Source: Pseudomonadales bacterium
Lineage (GTDB): Bacteria; Pseudomonadota; Gammaproteobacteria; Pseudomonadales; Pseudohongiellaceae
Length of the DNA stretch: 64,000 bases
Assembly: GCA_022825945.1 (NCBI GenBank)
Contig: JAJDVS010000102.1
Span: forward strand, 50,136-114,135
Direction: 5' to 3'
The notes beneath the pieces are model-generated. The model did not search any database, was not told the DNA's origin, and saw nothing but the letters and a program-made list of their open reading frames with translations. Shown here piece by piece: positions 45,019-53,133 of this stretch; the first letter of the stretch is position 1, and each line of letters begins with the position of its first letter. The translations under genes were made by a program, and so were the position numbers.

Positions 45019-45256
45019 GGCGCGCGGCCTTCGGGGTGTGGAATGAAAAGTGCTACTTTACTATTCCGGCGGGCGGCATTTCCAGCCAAAATCCCGTCTC
45101 TTGCGTAACACTTGCTTACAATTCAAGCGCTTTCGATTCCATGCGCTCACTGGACGATTCGCGGCCTTGCCATTATGCTTTGCGTCTGCATTCCACGGGC
45201 AGGCACGCCATGGCGGGCTCTCGTGTGTCTTCGTCTGCACCAGGAGGAACCAATCG

Positions 45257-46192
45257 ATGCAACGCTTGTACCAACCCCTGCTGGCGCTCTCCGCGCTGTT
45301 GCTGATGGCCGTCGCCCCGCCGTCCCAGGCCCAGGACGACCAGCCCCGATTTCTTTCCCTGACGCCGCCCGAGGGGCTGCCGATCATCCCCCTGATGGAA
45401 GGCTGGGTCGCCAACGAAGACGGCACCACCACGATTTCCTACGGTTTCATCAACCGCAATTCCGATCAGGACGTGACAATCCCCCTGGGGGAAAACAACT
45501 ATATCGAGCCCGCTGAATTCGACGGCATGCAACCGACCCATTTTCCGTCGGGCCGCGGCACCGGCGTGTTTACGGTCATCCTGCCCGAAGGCCGGAAAGA
45601 CACCGACGTCTGGTGGTATCTGAAGACCGGCGACTCCGAGGCCTTGCGGGTTCCCGGCCGGCGCGGCGCCTCGGCCTATGAACTCGACTTCATCCGCCCC
45701 CGCCCCCAGGGGTCGCTGCAGCCGCTGGCGGCATTCGGCGACAATGAACTCGCAGCCGGCCTGTTTGGAAACATCAACGATCACGACGCCGCGGTCACCG
45801 CGGGCGAGCAGGTCGAACTCGTGGTCAACGCCAGGGACCCGGCCGAGCGCGACCCGGAAGATCCCCGCTTTGGCGAGCCGCTGGACATGAACGTGGAATT
45901 CAACCTGCACCAGGGCCCCGGTCAGGTGAGCTTCGAGCGAGACCCGGACGCTCCGGTGCCGGAAAACCCCTTTGACGAGGACGACCCGCGCTTCGAGTTC
46001 TTCACCGGGCCCGAAGGCAACGAGGCGATCATCGAAGGCGGGGAAGGCTCCGCCATGGCGCTGGCCACTTTTTCCGAACCCGGCGAGTACATTATTCGCG
46101 CCGCGGTAAACGTGCACACGGCGCCGGACAGCTCCTACGGCGACCAGTGCTGCTGGACCAACATCTACTCGCGGGTCACGGTCACCGACTGA
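45257..46192 (+). CDS. exported protein of unknown function near copper monooxygenases
   Basis: 311 residues from the ATG at 45257, which has AGGAGGAAC in front; a longer frame exists but the signal peptide begins here (LYQPLLALSALLLMAVAPPSQAQ). The mature protein is beta-rich with an acidic C-terminal half (FDEDDPRFEFFTGPEGNEAIIEGGEGSAM) and ends DQCCWTNIYSRVTVTD. I do not recognise a family. It may partner with the tandem copper enzymes encoded 128 bp downstream. Confidence 0.7.
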   Translation: MQRLYQPLLALSALLLMAVAPPSQAQDDQPRFLSLTPPEGLPIIPLMEGWVANEDGTTTISYGFINRNSDQDVTIPLGENNYIEPAEFDGMQPTHFPSGRGTGVFTVILPEGRKDTDVWWYLKTGDSEALRVPGRRGASAYELDFIRPRPQGSLQPLAAFGDNELAAGLFGNINDHDAAVTAGEQVELVVNARDPAERDPEDPRFGEPLDMNVEFNLHQGPGQVSFERDPDAPVPENPFDEDDPRFEFFTGPEGNEAIIEGGEGSAMALATFSEPGEYIIRAAVNVHTAPDSSYGDQCCWTNIYSRVTVTD

Positions 46193-46320
46193 AACCTGTT
46201 TCAAAATGTTGCATTCGCCGGTGCGGAAAAACCCGGCGAATCGTGGACTTGAGGCAGGGAAGAATTTAGTATCCGGCGGGTATTCCGCCGGGAATAAACC
46301 ATTCATCCGAGGAGAATGAC

Positions 46321-47673
46321 ATGAAACTGGCGCAAGCTTTGATCCTGGTCGGTGGCGCGGTGGCTTTTGGCGCCCTGGCCCAAGCCGCGAATGGGCAACA
46401 CGACATCACCTACAACGGTGACGTGGCAAGAATCATCAACGAGAACTGTGTGGTCTGCCACCGGGAAGGCGGCATCGGCCCGATGCAGTTCGAGAACTTC
46501 GACCAGGTCCGTCCCTGGGCGCCCCTGATTTCCCTCAAGGTCGCCACCCGGGAAATGCCTCCCTATGCCTATGACCACGGCATCGGCATCCAGGAACTGG
46601 AAGGCGACTGGCGGCTGGCCCAGGACGAGATCGATGCCATCGTCGCCTGGGTTGAGCAGGGCGCGCCCCTGGGCGATCCCGATGTGGTTCCCCCCATGCC
46701 GGAACTGCCCGATCCCAGCGCCTGGAACTTCGAGCCCGAACTCGGCGCTCCGGACCTCATCATTCCTTCGATTCCCATGGACATTCCCGCCAACGGCAAT
46801 GACCTGTGGAGCAAGCACTACGTCCCCAGCACCCTGACCATGGACCGTTGCATCAAGGCGGTGCAGGTCAAGCCCCGGGGCGACGCCACGGCGGTTGTGC
46901 ATCACGCCAACTCCTATATCGAGGCGGAAAACGAAGACGGCGAATTCGAGCGCTTCGGCCAGCTCACTGAATACGCCATGGGCAAATGGGGCGAATTGAT
47001 GCCGGAAGGCGTCTGCCGCACCATTCCCGCCGGCTCCCGCGTTTCCTGGGACATCCACATGTTCCCCGGTGGCGTTGGCGCCACTGCCGAAGGTCAGATG
47101 ATCAAGGACAATGTGGTGGAAATCGGCCTCTGGTTCCACGATGAGGACTACGCGGAAACCGAAAGCCCCTACAAGCAGGACCTGCGCCTCTATCCCATGC
47201 GCTCCGGCTATGAGGGCGGCCATCTGATCGTGCCCCCGAATGGATACACCATGACCCAGGGCTTCCACTCCTTTGACCATCCGGTTCGCATCGACAGCTT
47301 CCAGCCACACGGCCATCTGCGCATGAACGCCGCTTCGCTGGAAATCTTCTATCCCGAAACCGGTCGCACCGAGCAGATCAGCCAGATCTCCAACTGGAGC
47401 GCCACTTGGCATCACAGCCACATCTACGAAGCCGATGTGGCGCCGCTGCTGCCGACCGGCGCAGTGCTCGTGATCAAGCAGTGGTACGACAATACCGCCA
47501 ACAACCCCAATAATCCCGACCCGGACCAGTGGGTGTACGGCGGCAGCCGCACCGGTGACGAAATGTCCCATGCCTGGATCGCCATCACCCATCTGGACGA
47601 TGAAGGTTACGAGAAGATCGTCGCCGAGCGCAGGGCCCAGGAGCAACGCAGCCTGGCGGCATCCGACGACTGA
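46321..47673 (+). CDS. cytochrome c / PHM-like copper monooxygenase fusion (paralogue 1)
   Basis: 450 residues. Signal peptide, then a c-type haem motif CVVCH (43-47) with REMPPY giving a likely distal Met79, then a two-domain PHM-like fold. All six copper ligands of PHM are present: HH194-195 and His246 (first site), HGH at 330-332 and Met415 (second site, GDEMSHAW). The ATG follows GAGGAG. PHM-type enzymes hydroxylate C-H bonds using O2, and the fused haem may deliver electrons in place of ascorbate. The substrate is unknown. It is a close tandem paralogue of the next gene. Confidence 0.85.
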   Translation: MKLAQALILVGGAVAFGALAQAANGQHDITYNGDVARIINENCVVCHREGGIGPMQFENFDQVRPWAPLISLKVATREMPPYAYDHGIGIQELEGDWRLAQDEIDAIVAWVEQGAPLGDPDVVPPMPELPDPSAWNFEPELGAPDLIIPSIPMDIPANGNDLWSKHYVPSTLTMDRCIKAVQVKPRGDATAVVHHANSYIEAENEDGEFERFGQLTEYAMGKWGELMPEGVCRTIPAGSRVSWDIHMFPGGVGATAEGQMIKDNVVEIGLWFHDEDYAETESPYKQDLRLYPMRSGYEGGHLIVPPNGYTMTQGFHSFDHPVRIDSFQPHGHLRMNAASLEIFYPETGRTEQISQISNWSATWHHSHIYEADVAPLLPTGAVLVIKQWYDNTANNPNNPDPDQWVYGGSRTGDEMSHAWIAITHLDDEGYEKIVAERRAQEQRSLAASDD

Positions 47674-47697
47674 TCCCGCGCCAGCGGTTCAAACCCG

Positions 47698-47727
47698 AAA
47701 GGGGCGGCCCATGGGCCGCCCCTTTTT
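47698..47727 (+). terminator. rho-independent terminator between tandem paralogues
   Basis: GGGGCGGCCC-AT-GGGCCGCCCC is flanked by AAA on the left and TTTTT on the right, a perfect hairpin with a 2-base loop. It lies 25 bp after the stop of paralogue 1, so paralogue 2 needs its own promoter. Confidence 0.92.
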
Positions 47728-47847
47728 CGTCTGGTTGCAATTGCAATTTGGCACATTTGGGCCGTTTCCGCTTCCCCGAAAACTGGAGTAGACTTGGACG
47801 GGTGGATATTGCAGCCCAATAAATCAGGCAACAGAGAGGACAGGCAG

Positions 47848-49182
47848 ATGAAGCCGATCCGAACGCTTTCCCTGGCGGTGCTTGGTCTTCCCGCTGTGGC
47901 ACTGGCCCAGCAGGACCTGAGCTACAACGAGCACATCGCCACCATCATCAACGAAAACTGCGTGGTCTGCCACCGCGAAGGCGGCATTGGCCCCATGCAA
48001 CTCGAAAACTACGACCAGGTCCGCCCCTGGGCGCCGCTCATCTCCCTGCGGGTGGCGAGTCGCGAAATGCCTCCCTATTCCTACGACCACGGCATTGGCA
48101 TCCAGGATCTGAAAGGAGACTGGCGGCTGAGCCAGGAAGACATCGACGCCGTAGTCGCCTGGGTGGGACAGGGTTCTCCCCAGGGTGACCCGGACATTGT
48201 CCCGCCGGCGCCTGATCTGCCCGACCCGGACGCCTGGAACTTCGAGCCCGAGTTCGGCGCGCCGGACCTGATCATCCCTTCGGTGGCCATGGACATTCCC
48301 GCCAGCGGCAACGATCTGTGGAGCAAGCATTTCGTGGAAAGCGGCCTCGCCGCCGACCGCTGCATCAAGGCGGTGCAGGTGAAGCCCCGGGGCGACGCCA
48401 AGGCGGTGGTGCACCACGCCAACTCCGACATCTGGGCGCCGGATGAAAACGGCGAGTACGAGGAACTCGGGCAATTGACCGAATACGCCATGGGCAAGTG
48501 GGGCGAATTGATGCCGGAAGGCGTCTGCCGCACGCTCCCCGAGGCGGCGCGCATTCGCTGGGACATTCACATGTATCCGGGCGGTGTCGGCGCTACCGCT
48601 GAAGGCCAGGTGATTCGGGACAATGTGGTGGAAATCGGCCTCTGGTTCCACGATGAGGACTTCATGGAGCGCGAACAGCCCTACAGGCAGGACCTGCGCC
48701 CCTACCTCATGCGTTCCGGCTACGAAAACGGCGAACTGATCCTGCCGCCCCATGGCTACACCATGACCCAGGGCTTCCACTCCTTCGACCACCCGGTGCG
48801 CATCGACAGCTTCCAGCCACACGGCCACCTGCGCATGAATGCCGCTTCCTTCGAGATTTTCTATCCCGAAACCGGCCGCACCGAGCAGATCAGCCAGATC
48901 TCCAACTGGAGCGCCACCTGGCACCACAGCCACATCTACGAACCCGACGTGGCCCCGCTGGTTCCCACCGGCGCCGTGCTGGTCATCAAGCAGTGGTACG
49001 ACAACACCGCCAACAACCCCAATAATCCCGACCCGGACCAGTGGGTTTACGACGGTAGCCGCACCGGTGATGAAATGTCACACGCCTGGATCGCCATCAC
49101 CCACCTCGACGAGGAAGGCTACCAGAAACTCCTGGCCGAACGCGCAGCCAGCCAGCAACGCTCATTGGCTGCTTCCGACTAG
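47848..49182 (+). CDS. cytochrome c / PHM-like copper monooxygenase fusion (paralogue 2)
   Basis: About 444 residues from the ATG at 47848 (the open frame starts earlier, but the signal IRTLSLAVLGLPAVALAQ begins here). It is very similar to paralogue 1 along its whole length, with CVVCH, VVHHANSD, WDIHMYPGG, FQPHGHLRMNA and GDEMSHAW all in place, so both copper sites should be functional. Differences cluster in loops (for example 'IWAPDENGEYEEL'). It is separated from paralogue 1 by a terminator, so it is probably regulated on its own. Confidence 0.85.
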   Translation: MKPIRTLSLAVLGLPAVALAQQDLSYNEHIATIINENCVVCHREGGIGPMQLENYDQVRPWAPLISLRVASREMPPYSYDHGIGIQDLKGDWRLSQEDIDAVVAWVGQGSPQGDPDIVPPAPDLPDPDAWNFEPEFGAPDLIIPSVAMDIPASGNDLWSKHFVESGLAADRCIKAVQVKPRGDAKAVVHHANSDIWAPDENGEYEELGQLTEYAMGKWGELMPEGVCRTLPEAARIRWDIHMYPGGVGATAEGQVIRDNVVEIGLWFHDEDFMEREQPYRQDLRPYLMRSGYENGELILPPHGYTMTQGFHSFDHPVRIDSFQPHGHLRMNAASFEIFYPETGRTEQISQISNWSATWHHSHIYEPDVAPLVPTGAVLVIKQWYDNTANNPNNPDPDQWVYDGSRTGDEMSHAWIAITHLDEEGYQKLLAERAASQQRSLAASD

Positions 49183-49288
49183 GTATTCTCTGAAAAACTC
49201 CATCCATGGAGTTTGTTCACACTAACGTTTGGTATGTAATTCCCAATGTATAAAATGTATAAGCTGCTTGATTTCCGCAACACTGGTT

Positions 49289-50011
49289 TCAAGTGGATCG
49301 GATGGAAAAGCGGTAGCCTGCCGTGCGGACGGTCTGGATCAGTTTGGCGTAGTTGATTGAAGTGCCCGAAACCTTGGACAGGGCCTTGCGCAGGCGGCGG
49401 ATATGGACGTCGATGGTGCGCTCTTCGAGGTACACATTGGCGCCCCAGACCAGATTGAGAATCTGGTCGCGATTGAAAACCTTTTCCTGGTTTTGCAGGA
49501 AAAATTTCAGCAGCCGAAACTCCGTGGGGCCCATATCCACCAGTTTGTCTTTAATGGTGACCCGGTGGCTGGTGGGGTCGAGTTCAAGGTCGAAGACTTG
49601 CAGCACGCTTTCGTGGCTGTCCCTCTGTTTTGCGTTGACCCGGCGAAGCACGGTCTTGATGCGCGCCACGAGTTCCCGGGGCGAGAAGGGCTTGGTTACG
49701 TAGTCGTCGACACCCTCGTTCAGGCCCTGCACCTTGTTGTCTTCGCTGGCCTTGGCGGAAAGCATGATGATGGGGATGTTGCTGGTGACTTCGTCCCGGC
49801 GTAGCCGGCGCGCGAGTTCGATGCCGCTGCCGCCCGGGAGCATCCAGTCGAGCAGCACGAGGTCCGGCTTCTGGTCGATGATGGAAACGTGGGCGTCGCG
49901 GGCATTCGCCGCCTTGATGGTGTCGAAACCCGCAAGGTCGAGGGTGATGCCCACCACATCCCGAATGGCGGCCTCGTCGTCAACGATCAGTATGGTTGAA
50001 TCTTCTGCCAT
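49289..50011 (-). CDS. phoB: phosphate-response regulator
   Basis: About 240 residues from the ATG at 50011, with GGGAGGCAACAGCG in front; an upstream extension overlaps the receptor gene. The receiver domain has the acidic pair in VDDE, the phospho-acceptor Asp in LLDWMLPG and Lys in TKPFSP. The OmpR-type winged helix has MGPTEFRLLKFFLQ, WGANVYLEERTIDVHIRRLRKAL and TVRTAGYRFS, as in PhoB. No phoR is visible beside it. It lies 34 bp after the TonB receptor. Confidence 0.93.
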   Translation of the reverse strand: MAEDSTILIVDDEAAIRDVVGITLDLAGFDTIKAANARDAHVSIIDQKPDLVLLDWMLPGGSGIELARRLRRDEVTSNIPIIMLSAKASEDNKVQGLNEGVDDYVTKPFSPRELVARIKTVLRRVNAKQRDSHESVLQVFDLELDPTSHRVTIKDKLVDMGPTEFRLLKFFLQNQEKVFNRDQILNLVWGANVYLEERTIDVHIRRLRKALSKVSGTSINYAKLIQTVRTAGYRFSIRST

Positions 50012-50045
50012 CGCTGTTGCCTCCCGCCGGCTTGTGCCGATTTTG

Positions 50046-52592
50046 TCAGAAGGTGTAGTCCACCTGGAAGCTGAACTGGCGGCCACGATTGTAGGCCGTC
50101 GAGATCAGTCCGCCCTGGGTAACCTCGGAACGTTCATCGAGCAGATTGCGGCCCTTGGCCTGAATCTTCCAGTTGTCATTCAGCTCCCGGATGAAAACGA
50201 AGTTGAGCTCGCCGAAAGGCTGCTCGTAAAGATCGGGAGCGCCTTCAATGCCCACTTCTGTGATACGTTCGCCAAAATAGTGGTAGAGCAGGGTCGCGGT
50301 GGTGCCGGTGAATGGCTCGTATCCCGCCTGGAAGTTGAACAGCCAATCCGACTGGCCCTGCAGGGGGCGGTTGAGGTTGGTCACGATGCCAGCATCATCG
50401 GGATTGATTTCCACCGAGGAATCGATGAACGAGAGATTGCTCTGCACGTAAAAATCCTCGCCGATGTCACCGAGGAAATCCAGGCTCTTGTACACTTCCC
50501 ATTCGATACCTTGGTTCTCGCCGGCTTTGGCGTTGGTGAATGTCTGAATTCCCGTGGCGCCTCCGAGGATGATGGATTCGATGGGGTTTTCGAATTCCTT
50601 GTAAAAAACACCAAAAGACATGTAATCGCTGAAGCCGAAATACCATTCCCAGCGGAAATCATAGTTGGTGATGGAGGTGATGAGCAGTTCTGGATTTCCA
50701 ATGATTTCCCGGCCTGTGATCGGGTCCGTGAAGGCAGCGGTGGACAGCTCCCGGAAATCAGGTCGCGACAGGGTCTCACTGTATGCGAGCCGGAACTGAT
50801 GGTCCTGGTTGATAAAGGTCGCGCTGAACGCCGGCAACACATCCTCGGTGTTCTGGCGGGCGGAAACTCCCTGTTCCGGTTGAAACAAATCGAAGGTGTC
50901 CACGGACTGTTGAAATTCCTCGAAGCGAACACCGCCGTTCAGTCGCAATCGATCATCAAAGTTGATTTCACCGTTGACGTACCAGGATTCTGATTCGTTT
51001 CTGGCGACGTAGTTGTCCGTTGGGCGCGTGAACTCCCGTAACTCGAAAGCGTCAGGGGCAATGTTTTCGGGCACGAAAATCTCTTCCATGGGCAGCACTA
51101 GCAACTCGGGGTCGCGAGTTCGACGGCCCTGATCGAAAAAGGAATAGCGGCGGATTTCCGAATCGCGCTCCTTTTCGTTGATTACCATGCCGGCCTGGGC
51201 GATGATGAGTGAATTGCGCGGGCCATCAAACACGATGGTGGCATCAAGTCCGAAATCCTCGGCGTTGTCGTCCAATACGCTGTATCGGCGCACATTTCCG
51301 TCTGACCGGGTTGAAAATTCGAATGTGCCGTCGGACTCAAGATCATAGCGGTAGCGGCGGTGGTCGGGAGAATCCCGCTCCGCCTTGACATCGCTGTAGC
51401 GCCAGTTGACGACCAACTCATTGAATTGCGGGAAATAGTGATCACCCTGTAACTGATTGGAAAATAGTTCGCGCTCAATCCATTCGAGTTCGGTGCGGCG
51501 GATATAGGCTTCCTGGGCGATATCACCTTCCACAAAGCCTACACGGTCATCAGTTTTGCGCAATACCACCGAAGTCAGCCGCACATTATGGTTGGGGTTG
51601 AAATCGATGGCTGTGGTGAGAAAGCCGCTTGTGTCGATGCTATGTTCAGTGCCATTCCAGGCCAGGTCGTCATCAAGGGTAAGTCCCTGGTTGTTTACCT
51701 TGTATGTCTTGCGTTCGATTTCGTTGCGATCCCAGGAATTGGAGTAGTCAATCGCTGCCAGGTAATTGAGCGTGGCGCCGGAACTTCCGATCTCGTGAAA
51801 GTTGCCCAGGGAAGTCGATAGATCGTAGTTGGCGGGTAAGTCCTCGAATTGCGGCGCATATTCGTTTCGAAGAGACTGGCCGATAGTTTGCAATTCTTCG
51901 GGCGAATAGCCGCCGGAACCAAAGCGACTCGCACGCCGAAGTTCGTTGTCGCCTTCGGTGGCTTTCCGCAGAATTTCGGGAATGCCACGATAACCGTCAT
52001 CGTAGCCTAACCAGCCGAGGTCTCCGCCGGGAATCGTCATGCCTTGCTCGAAATTCACGTCAGTGGTCATGCCGACAGAGGAAGAGACATTCCAGAAGAA
52101 TTCATCAATGGACTTCTTGGTGCGCAGTTGCAGTACGCCGCCGCCGAATTCGCTGGGGTACTGGGCCGAATAGGTTTTCTGCACGAGAACGCTTTCCAGC
52201 ACCGCTGTGGGGAACAGGTCCATCGGCACCACCCGGTTGATGGGTTCCGGGCTGGGCAGGATGGCGCCATTGAGCAGGGTGGTCGAATAGCGCTCGCCGA
52301 GTCCCCGCACATAGACGAACTTGCCGCCCACGGTGCTGAGGCCAGCCACACGCTTGAGGCTTTCGGCGATGTTGGAGTCCCCGGAGCGGGTGAACTGTTC
52401 CCCGTTCACCACATTGGACACCGAAGCCGTTTCGCGTTTTTCATCGGGTACGAACTGGCCGATGACCTGAATTTCCTCCACCCGGGTCTCCGGCTCCTGG
52501 GCAAACACCGCACCGCTGCCCGCCCCAAGGGCGGTGGCGATGGCCAGAGTCGGAATGGAAGGTTTTCCGGATGTGGGAAAGGAATGCTTCAT
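50046..52592 (-). CDS. TonB-dependent outer-membrane receptor, Pho-linked
   Basis: 848 residues. Signal peptide, TonB box-like EEIQVIGQF, a plug with IAESLKRVAGLSTVGGKFVYVRGLGERY and FGGGVLQLRTKKSIDEF, and a barrel ending GRQFSFQVDYTF. It imports an unknown ligand across the outer membrane. A Pho-box-like 18-mer lies 38 bp upstream of the start, and phoB is immediately downstream, so a phosphate-containing ligand or a phosphate-starvation role is likely. Confidence 0.9.
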   Translation of the reverse strand: MKHSFPTSGKPSIPTLAIATALGAGSGAVFAQEPETRVEEIQVIGQFVPDEKRETASVSNVVNGEQFTRSGDSNIAESLKRVAGLSTVGGKFVYVRGLGERYSTTLLNGAILPSPEPINRVVPMDLFPTAVLESVLVQKTYSAQYPSEFGGGVLQLRTKKSIDEFFWNVSSSVGMTTDVNFEQGMTIPGGDLGWLGYDDGYRGIPEILRKATEGDNELRRASRFGSGGYSPEELQTIGQSLRNEYAPQFEDLPANYDLSTSLGNFHEIGSSGATLNYLAAIDYSNSWDRNEIERKTYKVNNQGLTLDDDLAWNGTEHSIDTSGFLTTAIDFNPNHNVRLTSVVLRKTDDRVGFVEGDIAQEAYIRRTELEWIERELFSNQLQGDHYFPQFNELVVNWRYSDVKAERDSPDHRRYRYDLESDGTFEFSTRSDGNVRRYSVLDDNAEDFGLDATIVFDGPRNSLIIAQAGMVINEKERDSEIRRYSFFDQGRRTRDPELLVLPMEEIFVPENIAPDAFELREFTRPTDNYVARNESESWYVNGEINFDDRLRLNGGVRFEEFQQSVDTFDLFQPEQGVSARQNTEDVLPAFSATFINQDHQFRLAYSETLSRPDFRELSTAAFTDPITGREIIGNPELLITSITNYDFRWEWYFGFSDYMSFGVFYKEFENPIESIILGGATGIQTFTNAKAGENQGIEWEVYKSLDFLGDIGEDFYVQSNLSFIDSSVEINPDDAGIVTNLNRPLQGQSDWLFNFQAGYEPFTGTTATLLYHYFGERITEVGIEGAPDLYEQPFGELNFVFIRELNDNWKIQAKGRNLLDERSEVTQGGLISTAYNRGRQFSFQVDYTF

Positions 52593-52629
52593 GACTGCGT
52601 CCGATAGCCTGAATTCATGGCGCGAGTGT

Positions 52630-52647
52630 ATGGCAAATATGTGACAA
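52630..52647 (-). promoter_or_regulatory. Pho-box-like site upstream of the TonB receptor
   Basis: On the minus strand the site reads TTGTCAC-ATAT-TTGCCAT, two 7-mers with 11-bp periodicity, close to the CTGTCAT-AWAW-CTGTCAY Pho box of E. coli. It lies 38 bp upstream of the receptor start codon. Confidence 0.6.
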
Positions 52648-52722
52648 TAATGTTACCGGGGAGAAAATTCTTCGGAATGAAATCCCACATGTCATTCCGT
52701 CAGAAGCAAAGCCCCGACTATT

Positions 52723-52802
52723 GTCATTCCGCGCGAAGCGAAGCGTAGTCGCAGAATCTCTTCGGGGGTTCCATAAGGCTATTCTTGCCATCCCTGGCGC
52801 GG
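52723..52802. repeat. 80-bp dispersed repeat, copy 2
   Basis: GTCATTCCGCGCGAAGCG... through CAGAATCTC to TTGCCATCCCTGGCGCGG. Same length and order of blocks as the copy at 12888-12967. It joins directly onto the tandem repeat that starts at 52787. Confidence 0.8.
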
Positions 52803-53054
52803 CCCCTATGGTTTCGCCAAACCCCAGTCTTGCCATCCGTGGCAAGCCGTTCGGCCCTTAAGAAGCTTTGCTTCTTATCGGCTGCGCCGAACGGGTGACA
52901 GCCTTTGTCAGGTTGTGCCTGCCATCCATGGCGCGACCCTTTTGGCTTCGCCGAGCCCCGGCCTTGCCATCCGTGGCAAGCCGTTCGGCCCTTAAGAAGC
53001 TTTGCTTCTTATCGGCTGCGCCGAACGGGCCTCACCCATCCCTGGCGTGGCTAT
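52787..53054. repeat. 134-bp tandem repeat with nested hairpins
   Basis: Unit 1 at 52787-52920 and unit 2 at 52921-53054 share a 67-bp perfect block (52829-52895 and 52963-53029). That block holds CCGTTCGG ... CCGAACGG around an inner AAGAAGC-TTT-GCTTCTT hairpin. A third partial unit begins at about 53036. There is no gene in the 541 bp between the receptor start and the beta-helix stop; the repeats fill most of it. Confidence 0.9.
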
Positions 53055-53133
53055 CCGGGCATCGTCAACCCCCGGTCTCGACGTTCCAGTTGCCGAGCCG
53101 TTCCAGATTGCCGGTTTCTGCGCCTGGTCGGAA

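Noticed and set aside
52787..53054. CRISPR-like array (repeat 67 bp)
   Set aside because: Only two units with long, related spacers and no cas genes. It is an ordinary tandem repeat with hairpins.
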